From NCBI GenBank assembly GCA_902761355.1, contig CACWJY010000004.1, positions 62,001 through 126,000 of the forward strand: DNA of 64,000 nucleotides. Reading direction: 5' to 3'. Position numbers and translations under genes: made by a program. The DNA comes from Fibrobacter succinogenes. Its GTDB lineage: Bacteria > Fibrobacterota > Fibrobacteria > Fibrobacterales > Fibrobacteraceae. This document shows, one piece after another, positions 45,021 to 53,293 of this stretch. Within the stretch, counting starts at the first letter, position 1, and every line of letters starts with the position of its first letter. The notes under the pieces are model-generated. The model was given only the letters and a program-made list of their open reading frames with translations. It searched no databases and was not told the origin of the DNA.

Positions 45021-45941
45021 TTACTTCAGCATGATCTGCTGAGAGAGACCCATAGCGCGAACCATGTAGACACCAGCCTGGAGCTTGGAGAGATCCATGG
45101 TCTTCACAGAGGAAGCTGCCATCACAATCTGGCCCTGGAGGTTCACGATTTCAGCCTTGGCAACAGTCTTGCCGAAGGAGAGAGCGCGACCAGAAAGCTG
45201 AGCCTTCAGAGAGGACTTCATAGCCTTGGCACCGATAGCGCTACCGTCAGCAGTACAACCTCCCTGGTAGTCACCCACAGAGATGATGTTAAAGTTACCG
45301 GTGGTACCAGTCTTGGCCTGAATCTTGAACTTCACAGAAGCGAGGGACTTCACAGCTGCGGTGATTTCAATCTTCTGGTCAGCCTTGGCCCAGCTCGGCT
45401 GAGCAAACTTGCTGAACGGAACGTCAACGACGTTACCAGAGGTAGCCTTCTTGGCGTCAACGGACGGGTTGGCATAGCCAATGGAAGCATCCATAGCGTC
45501 ACCGAGACCGAGTTCGATAGAAGCAGCTGCGGAAGAAACGTAGCCGAGGCAGATACCGCTCATGGTAGAAGCGTCAACCGGGATTGCCTTACCATTGGCA
45601 TCGGCACCACCGACATTGAAGCCAACGCCAATGAACGGATCGTAGTCCAAGGTACCCTTGTCAAGAGTGAAGTGACCGCAAACGCCACCGCATTCGGCAA
45701 CGACCGGTTCCAGGGAGTTGTCGTCCCATTCGTTACCGGCAGTAACGTCCCATTCAACAACAGAAGCGCCACCATCGGCCTTGTCATTGTAGGAGTACCA
45801 GTAACCGTAGTTATCCATTTCTTCTGCATCGAAACCAGTTTCGACACGTTCTACGCCATCAGCACCGAACCAAGTTTCGAAGCCGAAAGAAAGCGAAGCA
45901 GCGGCCAAGAAGGCAGCAACGGTAAGAATTTTCTTGTTCAT
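45021..45941 (-). CDS. Secreted T9SS-sorted protein, possible carbohydrate-binding
   Basis: 306 aa. Signal peptide (MNKKILTVAAFLAAASLSFG) and a type A T9SS domain at the end (SGRALSFGKTVAKAEIVNLQ, LQAGVYMVRAMG, QIMLK). The middle (about 20-225) is beta-rich with Trp and Cys (WFGADGVERVETGF, CGGVCGHFTLDKG), in the style of a galactose-binding/CBM fold, but I recognise no family. Strong promoter and good terminator suggest high expression. A minus-strand leader hairpin ATGCCC...GGGCAT is also seen. Confidence 0.7.
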   Translation of the reverse strand: MNKKILTVAAFLAAASLSFGFETWFGADGVERVETGFDAEEMDNYGYWYSYNDKADGGASVVEWDVTAGNEWDDNSLEPVVAECGGVCGHFTLDKGTLDYDPFIGVGFNVGGADANGKAIPVDASTMSGICLGYVSSAAASIELGLGDAMDASIGYANPSVDAKKATSGNVVDVPFSKFAQPSWAKADQKIEITAAVKSLASVKFKIQAKTGTTGNFNIISVGDYQGGCTADGSAIGAKAMKSSLKAQLSGRALSFGKTVAKAEIVNLQGQIVMAASSVKTMDLSKLQAGVYMVRAMGLSQQIMLK

Positions 45942-45992
45942 AATTCTCTCTCTTTTTTAAAGTTATGCCCTTTTGGGGCGGGTTTGGGCATT

Positions 45993-46022
45993 AATATATC
46001 TTTTTTTTCCTAAATCCGTCAA
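45993..46022 (-). promoter_or_regulatory. Promoter of the 306-residue T9SS protein
   Basis: Minus-strand -35 TTGACG (46022-46017), 18-nt spacer, -10 TATATT (45998-45993), 52 nt before the ATG. Confidence 0.55.
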
Positions 46023-46190
46023 TTATTTTTTTCTGTTTTTCAGAAAAAACAAGGACTTTATGTACACAAACCGCTAAATTTTCCTAAAAACGCAACAAAG
46101 ATAACAAAAATTTACCACTAGCATTTTTCACGCAACACAGCAAATGTAAGCGGCATCACATACAATATCTTCTGGGGCTTTCCGTATTCA

Positions 46191-46201
46191 CAAGTAAACA
46201 T
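46191..46201 (+). promoter_or_regulatory. Shared upstream motif of GH5 genes, copy 1
   Basis: CAAGTAAACAT followed by TATTTTTATAG, about 94 nt before the GH5 start. A near copy is at 58890-58900. Confidence 0.35.
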
Positions 46202-46294
46202 TATTTTTATAGACAATTGTCGCATTTTTTTTAATATTAACCTATTTTTCAAACAGATGGGATTTTTGAATTGGGTAAATATAAGGGAAGTACT

Positions 46295-48535
46295 ATGAAG
46301 ATTAAAAAGATTATACCCTGCCTGCTCGCCTTAGCGGCGCTGCCGGCATTCGCGGCGGCCTCCAACGCTACCCCAAAGCGCATTGGCCCGGTCAGCTATT
46401 ACGGCGCGCTCCACACAAGTGGCGGCAAAATCATCGGAGAAAAGGTCCCTAACGAAGAGGCCGTCATCCGCGGCATGAGCCTTTTCTGGTCCGACGCCAC
46501 CGGCATGCCGTACTACAACAAGAACGTCATCAGCTGGGCTGCCGAAAACCTGCCCATCGACGTTTTCCGCTTTGCCATGGGTATCGAATATTACGATAGC
46601 GATGGCGGTACCAAAAACAAACTTGATTCCTCTTACGCCTACATGTACACCCAAGATGGTTATAAGGGCATTGTAGACCAGATGGTTGAAGCCGCTATCG
46701 AAAATGACCTTTACATCATTATCGACTGGCACAGCCACCGTGCTCATACCAGTGGAGAAACAAACCTCGCAAAATCCTTCTTCAAGGAAATGGCCGCCAA
46801 GTACGCAAACGTTCCCAACGTCATCTATGAAATCTATAACGAACCTGTTGACGGAAGTGGTGGCAACTGGAGCGCCATCACAAGTTACGCCAACACAGTC
46901 ATCCCTGAAATCCGCGCAAGCACCGAAAACCTGGTTCTGGTCGGTACGCCGAGTTGGTCCCAGATGACAAGCTACGGCGGCCTAAAACAAACAAATGTGG
47001 GCTATGTCCTCCACTTCTACGCAGGTACCCATGGCGTAGGCACCTATGGTGGCCGCGCCACACAGGCAAAGAGCAGTGGCAACGCCGTGTTCATTACCGA
47101 ATGGGGTACCACCAACGCCGACGGTGCTGGCAGCCCGAGCAGTGGCAGCACCAAGGAATGGATGGACTTCATGGACAACAATAACATCAGTAACTGCAAC
47201 TGGAGCCTGCGCGCTGTCGGTAGTAAATACGCCGTCAACAACAAGCAAGAAACTTCAGCCCTGTTCAATGGGGGCAGTGACGGAGACTTCAACACCATCG
47301 GTAAGCTGAATGGCGCAAGCCTTAGCGCTTCTGGCAACCTAGTCCAGCCCTACCTCCAGAAACACGCCCGCGACTGGGCAGCCATGTTTGCAAAGACCCT
47401 GAAAACCGGGTCCTGCGCCTTTAATGCCACAACGGTTAACGAAAACGCCGGCAGTGTCGCAACCGTTCTAAAGGCCGGCTGCACCTACGCCTCTAGCAAC
47501 GAAAATATCGTAACCTCTGCTGGTGACGTTAAAAAACCCGGATATGTCATCATGACCGCCAATGACGGATCTCAGTCTCTCGTGGTCGTCAAGCAGATTG
47601 CCAAGCAAACCATTGCCGGATTTATGGACCTTAAGTGCTACCCCAACGGAGACTGCACCAACAACAGGGCCTCTAAATACTCTGGCGGTACCAACATGGA
47701 ATGGGTTGTCTCTAACTCAACTACCACCGACGAGGGCGCCAAGTTCACCTTAACATCACTCGATCCGAGTATCGTTAGCATCAAGACTGCCACCTGTAGC
47801 GGTGATGGCTGTGCAACGTCACAAAAGGGCAAGCAAGTGGTCATGTACGAATTCAAGGGCTACGGCACCGCAAAGATTGTCGCTTCGGCCCCGGCCGCCG
47901 GCGGATTCCCTGCCCTGCAAGACACGGTCGAAGTCACCTATGCAAAATCGGCCGACAGAATCAACAGTAAGTTCGGCAAGGGCATGGATAAAAACGGCAA
48001 CCTGACAATCGCTCTCGGAGCTACCCTTGCGGGATTCTTCCCCGAAAAGACGGTTGACGGCAAGACGCCCATTACTTACACCTTCTATGGAAAGTCAACG
48101 ACTCCGTACTTGACCAACAGCGGAACCAACCTGGTTGCCGGCAACCAGAACGCTATCGTCGAAATCACAGCCCATGCTGATGAATCCGCTAACTATGGCG
48201 AAGTCACCCGCAAGGTTACGGTCATTATTGGCGACGCGTCTCAAGCGGTAAACCTTGACGAATGGATGGCTGCTCAGCAGCAACAATCCATTGTCAAGAC
48301 CAACCCGAAGCTCCCGCTGCGCGCCAATATCGACAACAACATGCTTTCCATCAACAGCAACGAAAGCGGCGATATCCACGTAGACGTGTTCTCGATTACG
48401 GGCCAGAGCGTCATTAGCAAGACGTTGAACAGCAGAAATGCAACCATGCAGCTAGACATGGTTGCAAACGGCGCCTACCTGATTACCATCAAGCAGGGTG
48501 CAAAGCAGCTCAATGTCAAGTGGAATAAAAAGTAA
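46295..48535 (+). CDS. Secreted GH5 cellulase with T9SS sorting domain
   Basis: 746 aa from the ATG at 46295 (AAGGGAAG upstream). Signal peptide, then the GH5 catalytic domain (about 25-360): RGMSLFWSDATG, IIIDWHSH, acid/base Glu183 in YEIYNEPV and nucleophile Glu269 in FITEWGTT. The rest is a set of beta domains (about 380-660, with KAGCTYASSNENI, TYAKSADRI) and a final T9SS domain (LSINSNESGDIHVDVFSITG, ANGAYLITIKQGAK). Cleaves beta-1,4-glucans at the surface. Divergent from the 306-residue gene, convergent with the GH18-like operon. Confidence 0.93.
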   Translation: MKIKKIIPCLLALAALPAFAAASNATPKRIGPVSYYGALHTSGGKIIGEKVPNEEAVIRGMSLFWSDATGMPYYNKNVISWAAENLPIDVFRFAMGIEYYDSDGGTKNKLDSSYAYMYTQDGYKGIVDQMVEAAIENDLYIIIDWHSHRAHTSGETNLAKSFFKEMAAKYANVPNVIYEIYNEPVDGSGGNWSAITSYANTVIPEIRASTENLVLVGTPSWSQMTSYGGLKQTNVGYVLHFYAGTHGVGTYGGRATQAKSSGNAVFITEWGTTNADGAGSPSSGSTKEWMDFMDNNNISNCNWSLRAVGSKYAVNNKQETSALFNGGSDGDFNTIGKLNGASLSASGNLVQPYLQKHARDWAAMFAKTLKTGSCAFNATTVNENAGSVATVLKAGCTYASSNENIVTSAGDVKKPGYVIMTANDGSQSLVVVKQIAKQTIAGFMDLKCYPNGDCTNNRASKYSGGTNMEWVVSNSTTTDEGAKFTLTSLDPSIVSIKTATCSGDGCATSQKGKQVVMYEFKGYGTAKIVASAPAAGGFPALQDTVEVTYAKSADRINSKFGKGMDKNGNLTIALGATLAGFFPEKTVDGKTPITYTFYGKSTTPYLTNSGTNLVAGNQNAIVEITAHADESANYGEVTRKVTVIIGDASQAVNLDEWMAAQQQQSIVKTNPKLPLRANIDNNMLSINSNESGDIHVDVFSITGQSVISKTLNSRNATMQLDMVANGAYLITIKQGAKQLNVKWNKK

Positions 48536-48559
48536 TCTACTTCCCTAAACAGATGATTC

Positions 48560-48591
48560 AGGCTAAAAGGTTTATCCTTTTAGCCTTTTTT
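48560..48591 (+). terminator. Terminator after GH5
   Basis: AGGCTAAAAGG pairs with CCTTTTAGCCT across a TTTAT loop and a T tract follows. Confidence 0.8.
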
Positions 48592-48604
48592 ATTGTGTGG
48601 GCAT

Positions 48605-48700
48605 CGAGGAATGGCGATGCAGAGTCATACGCTCTTGCACCATAACGACCGTTTAACAATACGCTTCAAGGAATGGCGATGCCGTGACAAGCGCGGCATG
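48605..48700. repeat. Dispersed intergenic repeats
   Basis: GGAATGGCGATGC occurs at about 48610 and 48669 as a direct repeat; the second continues into GATGCCG...CGGCATGAC, similar in layout to the inverted repeat at 8357-8399. The 48592-48820 stretch holds no gene I can support. Confidence 0.45.
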
Positions 48701-48820
48701 ACATCACAAAAACGTTAACAGCAGTCAATAGATATGACAGCGCATGCACGGTATGGCTCTCCAAGAGAAACGATGCAGCCAATCAACGCAGCATAACCCA
48801 CAAGAATCAAGTATAACGAA

Positions 48821-48845
48821 AAAATCCCGGCTGAGCCGGGATTTT
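48821..48845. terminator. Terminator of the barrel operon
   Basis: AAAATCCCGGCT and (GCCGGGATTTT) form a hairpin 40 nt after the GH18-like stop, with T run on the minus strand. Confidence 0.8.
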
Positions 48846-48882
48846 AAAAGCATTATATAGCAAACTTGCGAATGCTACAAGC

Positions 48883-49935
48883 TTACTTTTTCTTGGGCTT
48901 GTAGTTGACTTCGGGACGGAGCTGCAAGCCGATGGTCACCAAGAGAGACACAATCGGTTCGTGGTGATCCTGCGAAAGGTCATAAACCGCAACGCCACCC
49001 ATGCCTTCGCTCTTGACCTGTTCAGCAACAGCCTTGACAGAAGGAATACCCATGAACACGATGGTTTCGGCGTCACTCACAGCAACTTCGGACTTAGAAG
49101 ATTCATCGAAGGTCACCGTGTATTCCGGAGAATCAAACTTGCCCATGAGTTCGGCGTAGGTCAAGTAACCTTCGTTACCGCTACCCGTACCCTGGTGAGA
49201 AGTTCCCAGGCCCTTGGCACCAGTAAAGGACTTTCCGTAGAGGAAAATCACCGGGACCAGCAAGTCGCTGTTCACGCCAGCTTCTTTCACCTTGCCCAAA
49301 GCTTCATCCACAGAAGTTGCGCTCTGGTTGGGCACCACTTCGGAATTTTCTTCGGTCATCTGGTCGGCCATGAACACGTCCACATAGGCCAAGCGGTTAA
49401 GAGCTTCGGCATTGTAGGCTTCCATACCAGCAGCAGGGTAAACCACAGCGGTCACCGGGCCAGAAACACCGTCTACCAAAGCGTTAATCATCTTGGCATA
49501 GTCTTCGGCATCTTCAGCCGTCAGGTTCTGCCAGTCCAGTTCTACACCGTCGCCACCGTTTTCGGAGAGCCAGCTGCTCACATTAGAGACAAATGTCGGC
49601 AACAGTTCTTCGGAAGAGGCGATAGCCTTAAGATTACCTTCATTTTCCATGCCACCCACAGAAACAATCAACTTTACGTTGTTGTCCTTGGACATCTGCA
49701 CGAGCGTCTTGAAGTTTTCGGCATCATTTTCGTCTGCAAAAGCGAGCGAGCCATCTTCACCGGCAGCAAGGCCCACATAGTGAATGTCCGTCACAGTATT
49801 GTAGCGGATATCCTTGGGGTAAAACTGAGAATATTGACTCCAATAGGGGTAAAAACCTACCACCTTATCGGCGGCAGCCTGGGCCACCACAGCAGCCCCA
49901 AGAGCAAAAGTCAAAAGAATCGGTTTAATATTCAT
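48883..49935 (-). CDS. Secreted GH18-like protein without catalytic Glu
   Basis: 350 aa. Signal peptide (about 1-21), then a GH18-type TIM barrel: VVGFYPYW, LIVSVGG (the SxGG strand), and the catalytic strand GDGVELDWQ. Active GH18 have DGxDxDxE; here the proton donor is Gln136 and the first catalytic-loop Asp is Glu132, so chitinase activity is not expected. It may bind N-acetylglucosamine or beta-glucan as a lectin, like other GH18 pseudo-enzymes. GAGGTGAT precedes the ATG. Last gene of the six-gene operon. Confidence 0.82.
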   Translation of the reverse strand: MNIKPILLTFALGAAVVAQAAADKVVGFYPYWSQYSQFYPKDIRYNTVTDIHYVGLAAGEDGSLAFADENDAENFKTLVQMSKDNNVKLIVSVGGMENEGNLKAIASSEELLPTFVSNVSSWLSENGGDGVELDWQNLTAEDAEDYAKMINALVDGVSGPVTAVVYPAAGMEAYNAEALNRLAYVDVFMADQMTEENSEVVPNQSATSVDEALGKVKEAGVNSDLLVPVIFLYGKSFTGAKGLGTSHQGTGSGNEGYLTYAELMGKFDSPEYTVTFDESSKSEVAVSDAETIVFMGIPSVKAVAEQVKSEGMGGVAVYDLSQDHHEPIVSLLVTIGLQLRPEVNYKPKKK

Positions 49936-49949
49936 AAAATCACCTCTTC

Positions 49950-51002
49950 CTAATTAAGTTCACGGGCTTGGCCGTTTTCGTCGCAATAGAGCTTGGATAC
50001 AGGGTACTCGGCAGTAGGCTTTTCTTCTGGAAGGCCCGTTTGGGGATTAACAACTTCCTCATAAAGGTAGCGGCCCAGATTGTCTTCGGGCTTGCAACGC
50101 CTATAGGCCCAGCCATGATCCCTTCCGAACATAGAATACTGGTAGCTAATCGCAAAGTAATCGATTTCGATAGCCTTCAGCTTAGCCAGGTCATCCCTAG
50201 AATCGATAAAGTTGAAGCTCTTGGCCGCCTTGAGCTGGTTGGGTTCAATAAAGCCCGGCTGCGTCACCGGCTTAACGCCTACAGAGTCCTGATGCTCGCG
50301 AGTCATCAAAACCGGGTTTTTACCACCAGGCTTGGTATTAATCTCATAATCCGTGCTATCGTAGGTCGTAGGATTACCCTTGCAAGTGTATTGATAAGCA
50401 ATGCACTTTTTACCGGTCTTGGCATCCGTTTCGGAACAAGTACTGTCACGATCAGCATAGCCAACGACCGAGGCGATGGTTACGCCATCCTCGGCATATG
50501 TAATAGACCCTTGAGCGGCCTTGGGGCACAAGAATGTTTTCACAAACTGGGCTTCGGCATCGGCCTTGGACTTCACACCCACGGCAAGCGTATCAATCCT
50601 CTTTTCGGTAATAACCGAATCGACGGTCGTCGGCAAAAGGCTAGATTCCCACGCCAAGCTATCGGATTCACGATTATAGCCGGCATAGTCCCTGGCAATC
50701 GCGCGAATCTGCGCTTCGTTCGTAATGAAGCTGAGAGAGTCAGCTATTACAGAATCCTTGAATGCAGCGGCATAAGCTTCACCGGCAGCTTCAGCAGCCT
50801 TGCGAACCTTATCGTTATAGTTGGTCACATACTCCTTGACCTGAATACGGAGCAGTTCAGGGTGGAGTGCGATGTATTCATTCACATCAAAATCGACCGG
50901 GACATTCCCTGTCAGGGCTTCGGCCTCTTCCACTTCCATGGAAGAACAACCCATAAGAGCCGTGGCAACCGCAAACGAGAGTAATAATTTAAAGTTTTTC
51001 AT
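49950..51002 (-). CDS. Lipoprotein of unknown function in the barrel operon
   Basis: 350 aa. Lipobox LMGCSS (Cys19). The mature part is helical early (DVNEYIALHPELLRIQVKEY, VRKAAEAAGEAYAAAF) with four Cys later (FLCPKAA, DSTCSET, KKCIAYQYTCKG) and a C-terminal region with no match. No known domain. Gaps to neighbours are 11-14 nt, so it belongs to the operon; it may tether the GH18-like or barrel proteins in the outer membrane (inference). Confidence 0.75.
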   Translation of the reverse strand: MKNFKLLLSFAVATALMGCSSMEVEEAEALTGNVPVDFDVNEYIALHPELLRIQVKEYVTNYNDKVRKAAEAAGEAYAAAFKDSVIADSLSFITNEAQIRAIARDYAGYNRESDSLAWESSLLPTTVDSVITEKRIDTLAVGVKSKADAEAQFVKTFLCPKAAQGSITYAEDGVTIASVVGYADRDSTCSETDAKTGKKCIAYQYTCKGNPTTYDSTDYEINTKPGGKNPVLMTREHQDSVGVKPVTQPGFIEPNQLKAAKSFNFIDSRDDLAKLKAIEIDYFAISYQYSMFGRDHGWAYRRCKPEDNLGRYLYEEVVNPQTGLPEEKPTAEYPVSKLYCDENGQARELN

Positions 51003-51013
51003 TGCAACACCTC

Positions 51014-53278
51014 TTAGAAGTTAACCATCACATCGGCAGCGATAATGCTCTTGTCGATGGAAAGAGATTTGTTCACGTTAACGCTTTGAGTTTGATCCTC
51101 AAACATGGGCAAACCTTCTGCATCAAGCGCCTGGGTTCCAGTAGTAAGATCCAAGACAGGAACCTTGTTCGTCACCGTTTCAGATGCAGTATAAGAGAGC
51201 TTGTCCGTCAATAGGCCATACTGAACAGAAAGGTAAGAATTCGGAGCAATCTTTACCCTGGGGCCAACCAAGAGCAAGGATTCTTCAGCCTTTCTAATGG
51301 CAAAGAGATTTTCGTTACCGAACTCACGGGTTGCCATCTGGTAACCAGCCAAGAAGGAAAGCGGACCAATCACGTCGACATTGAGGCCGGCCATGATGCG
51401 GTCATTTTTGCGCTTGTAGCTCTGGTCTTCTTCGCTATGGTCGTAGGAGCCCTGAATCTTGATCTTGCGGTCAAGACCGGCAATACGGCCCACATCCACG
51501 CCAAGCCCTGCAGCATAGCGGGTAATCTTGTCTTCTTTATCGACAGGGAGTCCATTGGCGTCGACTTCGCCCGTTGTAGAGGCTCCGGCCGTAATCATGG
51601 AGAACAACACGTTAAGTTCAACAGCGTCTTTCCAAGAAAGGTCGAGATTTGCAGTGATTCCCTTGCGATCAGGCGTTGCAATACCCATGGGGAGGCCCAT
51701 ATCGCTAGAAGGATCAATCAAGAACAGCACCGGCTGACCATCCTTGCCAACCAGTTCACGCTTCTTAAGGACATCGGCGTTGTAACCGTTGCGGTAGAAG
51801 TGGGCGTTCTTGTAGTTGTTGTACAAACGGCTATACATGTAGCCCGATTCGTCATCATACGTAAGAACGTTCTTGGAACCTGCAGATCCGGAGGTCATCA
51901 AGTTACCGGCATAAAGCGGATTGGAATTGTACACCGAGAAGTACATGTTTTCAAGGCTGGCCATGCCGAACTGGTCAATCAGGGCGCCAGAACCATCCTT
52001 GTAAAGGGCATTCTCGTTCAGCACCGTGGAACCACCGCGGTACACCGGACTCGAAGCCATTTCGCTCCAGAACTTCTTGTCGTTCTGCAGGTACATCACC
52101 TTAAGCGTACCTTCGATATCGGCCACATTGATCTTTGCAAACGGTTCTACGTAGAAGGCCACGCCGCTTTCATCAGCCAGGTCCTCAGAATTTTCCTGAT
52201 ACTTAGACTTTTCAATTACACTAATGTAAACAAACGTGGTATCCCCATCGCGATGTTTAACACCCGTCGGGTCAACCTTGTTGTAGTATTCTTCGAATAA
52301 ATTATAGGATTTCTCGTTCACATTCTGCAGATAGTCGCGAGAAAGGGTCCACTTGCTCATCGCAAATTCGCCATTCAAACCGAATCCGAACGCAGAATTT
52401 TTGAGAAGGTCCTTGGAGTCAAAGCCAAACTCGCCAGAGAACACGGAATTGTCTTCGAAGTAAACCGTGTCAGCCCCATCAAGGAGACGGGATTGACGGC
52501 TCTTGGTCCTGTCAAACACATCGGTGTAGTTTACGCCAAGGTGGGCACCAAAGGCGTCAGCACCAAGTCGCAGGCCATAGAAATAGCGATCCGAGTAATC
52601 GAAGTCAAAGAACACCTGGTCGGTCTTCTTGGCAGCATTACGCATACGAGCACCAGTCACCTGGGCGTGGATATCGCTAAGGGGACCTACGTTTCCGCTA
52701 TGGAAATCCGCATTAAGACCCTGCATCAAACGACGGCTTGTGGTATCCAAATTACGGAGAGCCAAGGCCTCGACACGCTTCTGTGCAAAAATCTCTGGTT
52801 CCTGGAGGAGTTCCTGCTGCGGAGTGTAAAGCGTATAGGGAGTATAACCTACGCGCATATAACCCAAGTTAAAGTCCAGATGCTTGTTCAGGATAGAACC
52901 ATCATAGCTGAACCAGTGGCCAATCACGGGATTATTGTTCTCGTCAAAGGCGCTCTGCCAATCCTTATGCAGGCGGAGCTGGACGGTCACCTGGGTTTCG
53001 GAACTCGGACGAGCCGTAAGTACCAAGTTAGCGTCGGTATAGCCCTGGTTTTCTTGAGTCGGAGAATTGTCGCTAAAGTCATCCGACTTGGCCATAGAAG
53101 TAAGGCCACCGGCCTTCAAGGTTCCGTTAAGCTTAAGGCCAAGAACGGCTGCGTTCAAGGAATCAAGCTTCTGGAGCAAAGAAGTCTGCTGCTGTTCTAC
53201 GCTTTCGCCTTCAGCAAAGGCAGACGCTGCAGCGAACAAAATGGCAGAGGTAAGAGAAATTTTCTTGTTAGACATCAT
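51014..53278 (-). CDS. Outer-membrane beta-barrel protein, paralogue A
   Basis: 754 aa from the ATG at 53278; GGGAGGG sits 7 nt before it, whereas the ATG at 53284 is too close. Signal peptide, then a short coiled segment (SLLQKLDSLNAAVLGLKL), then a large barrel ending in MVNF. The block YTLYTPQQELLQEPEIFAQK followed by RRLMQGLNADF matches the next gene's YSPLTLFLPGLDIMYEPQIF and RNLQGVNLQF, showing the two are paralogues. Function unknown: transport or polysaccharide binding. Confidence 0.75.
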   Translation of the reverse strand: MMSNKKISLTSAILFAAASAFAEGESVEQQQTSLLQKLDSLNAAVLGLKLNGTLKAGGLTSMAKSDDFSDNSPTQENQGYTDANLVLTARPSSETQVTVQLRLHKDWQSAFDENNNPVIGHWFSYDGSILNKHLDFNLGYMRVGYTPYTLYTPQQELLQEPEIFAQKRVEALALRNLDTTSRRLMQGLNADFHSGNVGPLSDIHAQVTGARMRNAAKKTDQVFFDFDYSDRYFYGLRLGADAFGAHLGVNYTDVFDRTKSRQSRLLDGADTVYFEDNSVFSGEFGFDSKDLLKNSAFGFGLNGEFAMSKWTLSRDYLQNVNEKSYNLFEEYYNKVDPTGVKHRDGDTTFVYISVIEKSKYQENSEDLADESGVAFYVEPFAKINVADIEGTLKVMYLQNDKKFWSEMASSPVYRGGSTVLNENALYKDGSGALIDQFGMASLENMYFSVYNSNPLYAGNLMTSGSAGSKNVLTYDDESGYMYSRLYNNYKNAHFYRNGYNADVLKKRELVGKDGQPVLFLIDPSSDMGLPMGIATPDRKGITANLDLSWKDAVELNVLFSMITAGASTTGEVDANGLPVDKEDKITRYAAGLGVDVGRIAGLDRKIKIQGSYDHSEEDQSYKRKNDRIMAGLNVDVIGPLSFLAGYQMATREFGNENLFAIRKAEESLLLVGPRVKIAPNSYLSVQYGLLTDKLSYTASETVTNKVPVLDLTTGTQALDAEGLPMFEDQTQSVNVNKSLSIDKSIIAADVMVNF

Positions 53279-53293
53279 ATTCATACCCTCCCA

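Larger units (their letters stand above)
45942..46294. other. Divergent regulatory region between T9SS protein and GH5
   Basis: 353 bp. It holds the minus-strand promoter at 45993-46022, the leader hairpin, and, on the plus strand, CAAGTAAACAT at 46191-46201, a motif repeated before the second GH5 gene. The GH5 promoter itself is not clear. Confidence 0.5.
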
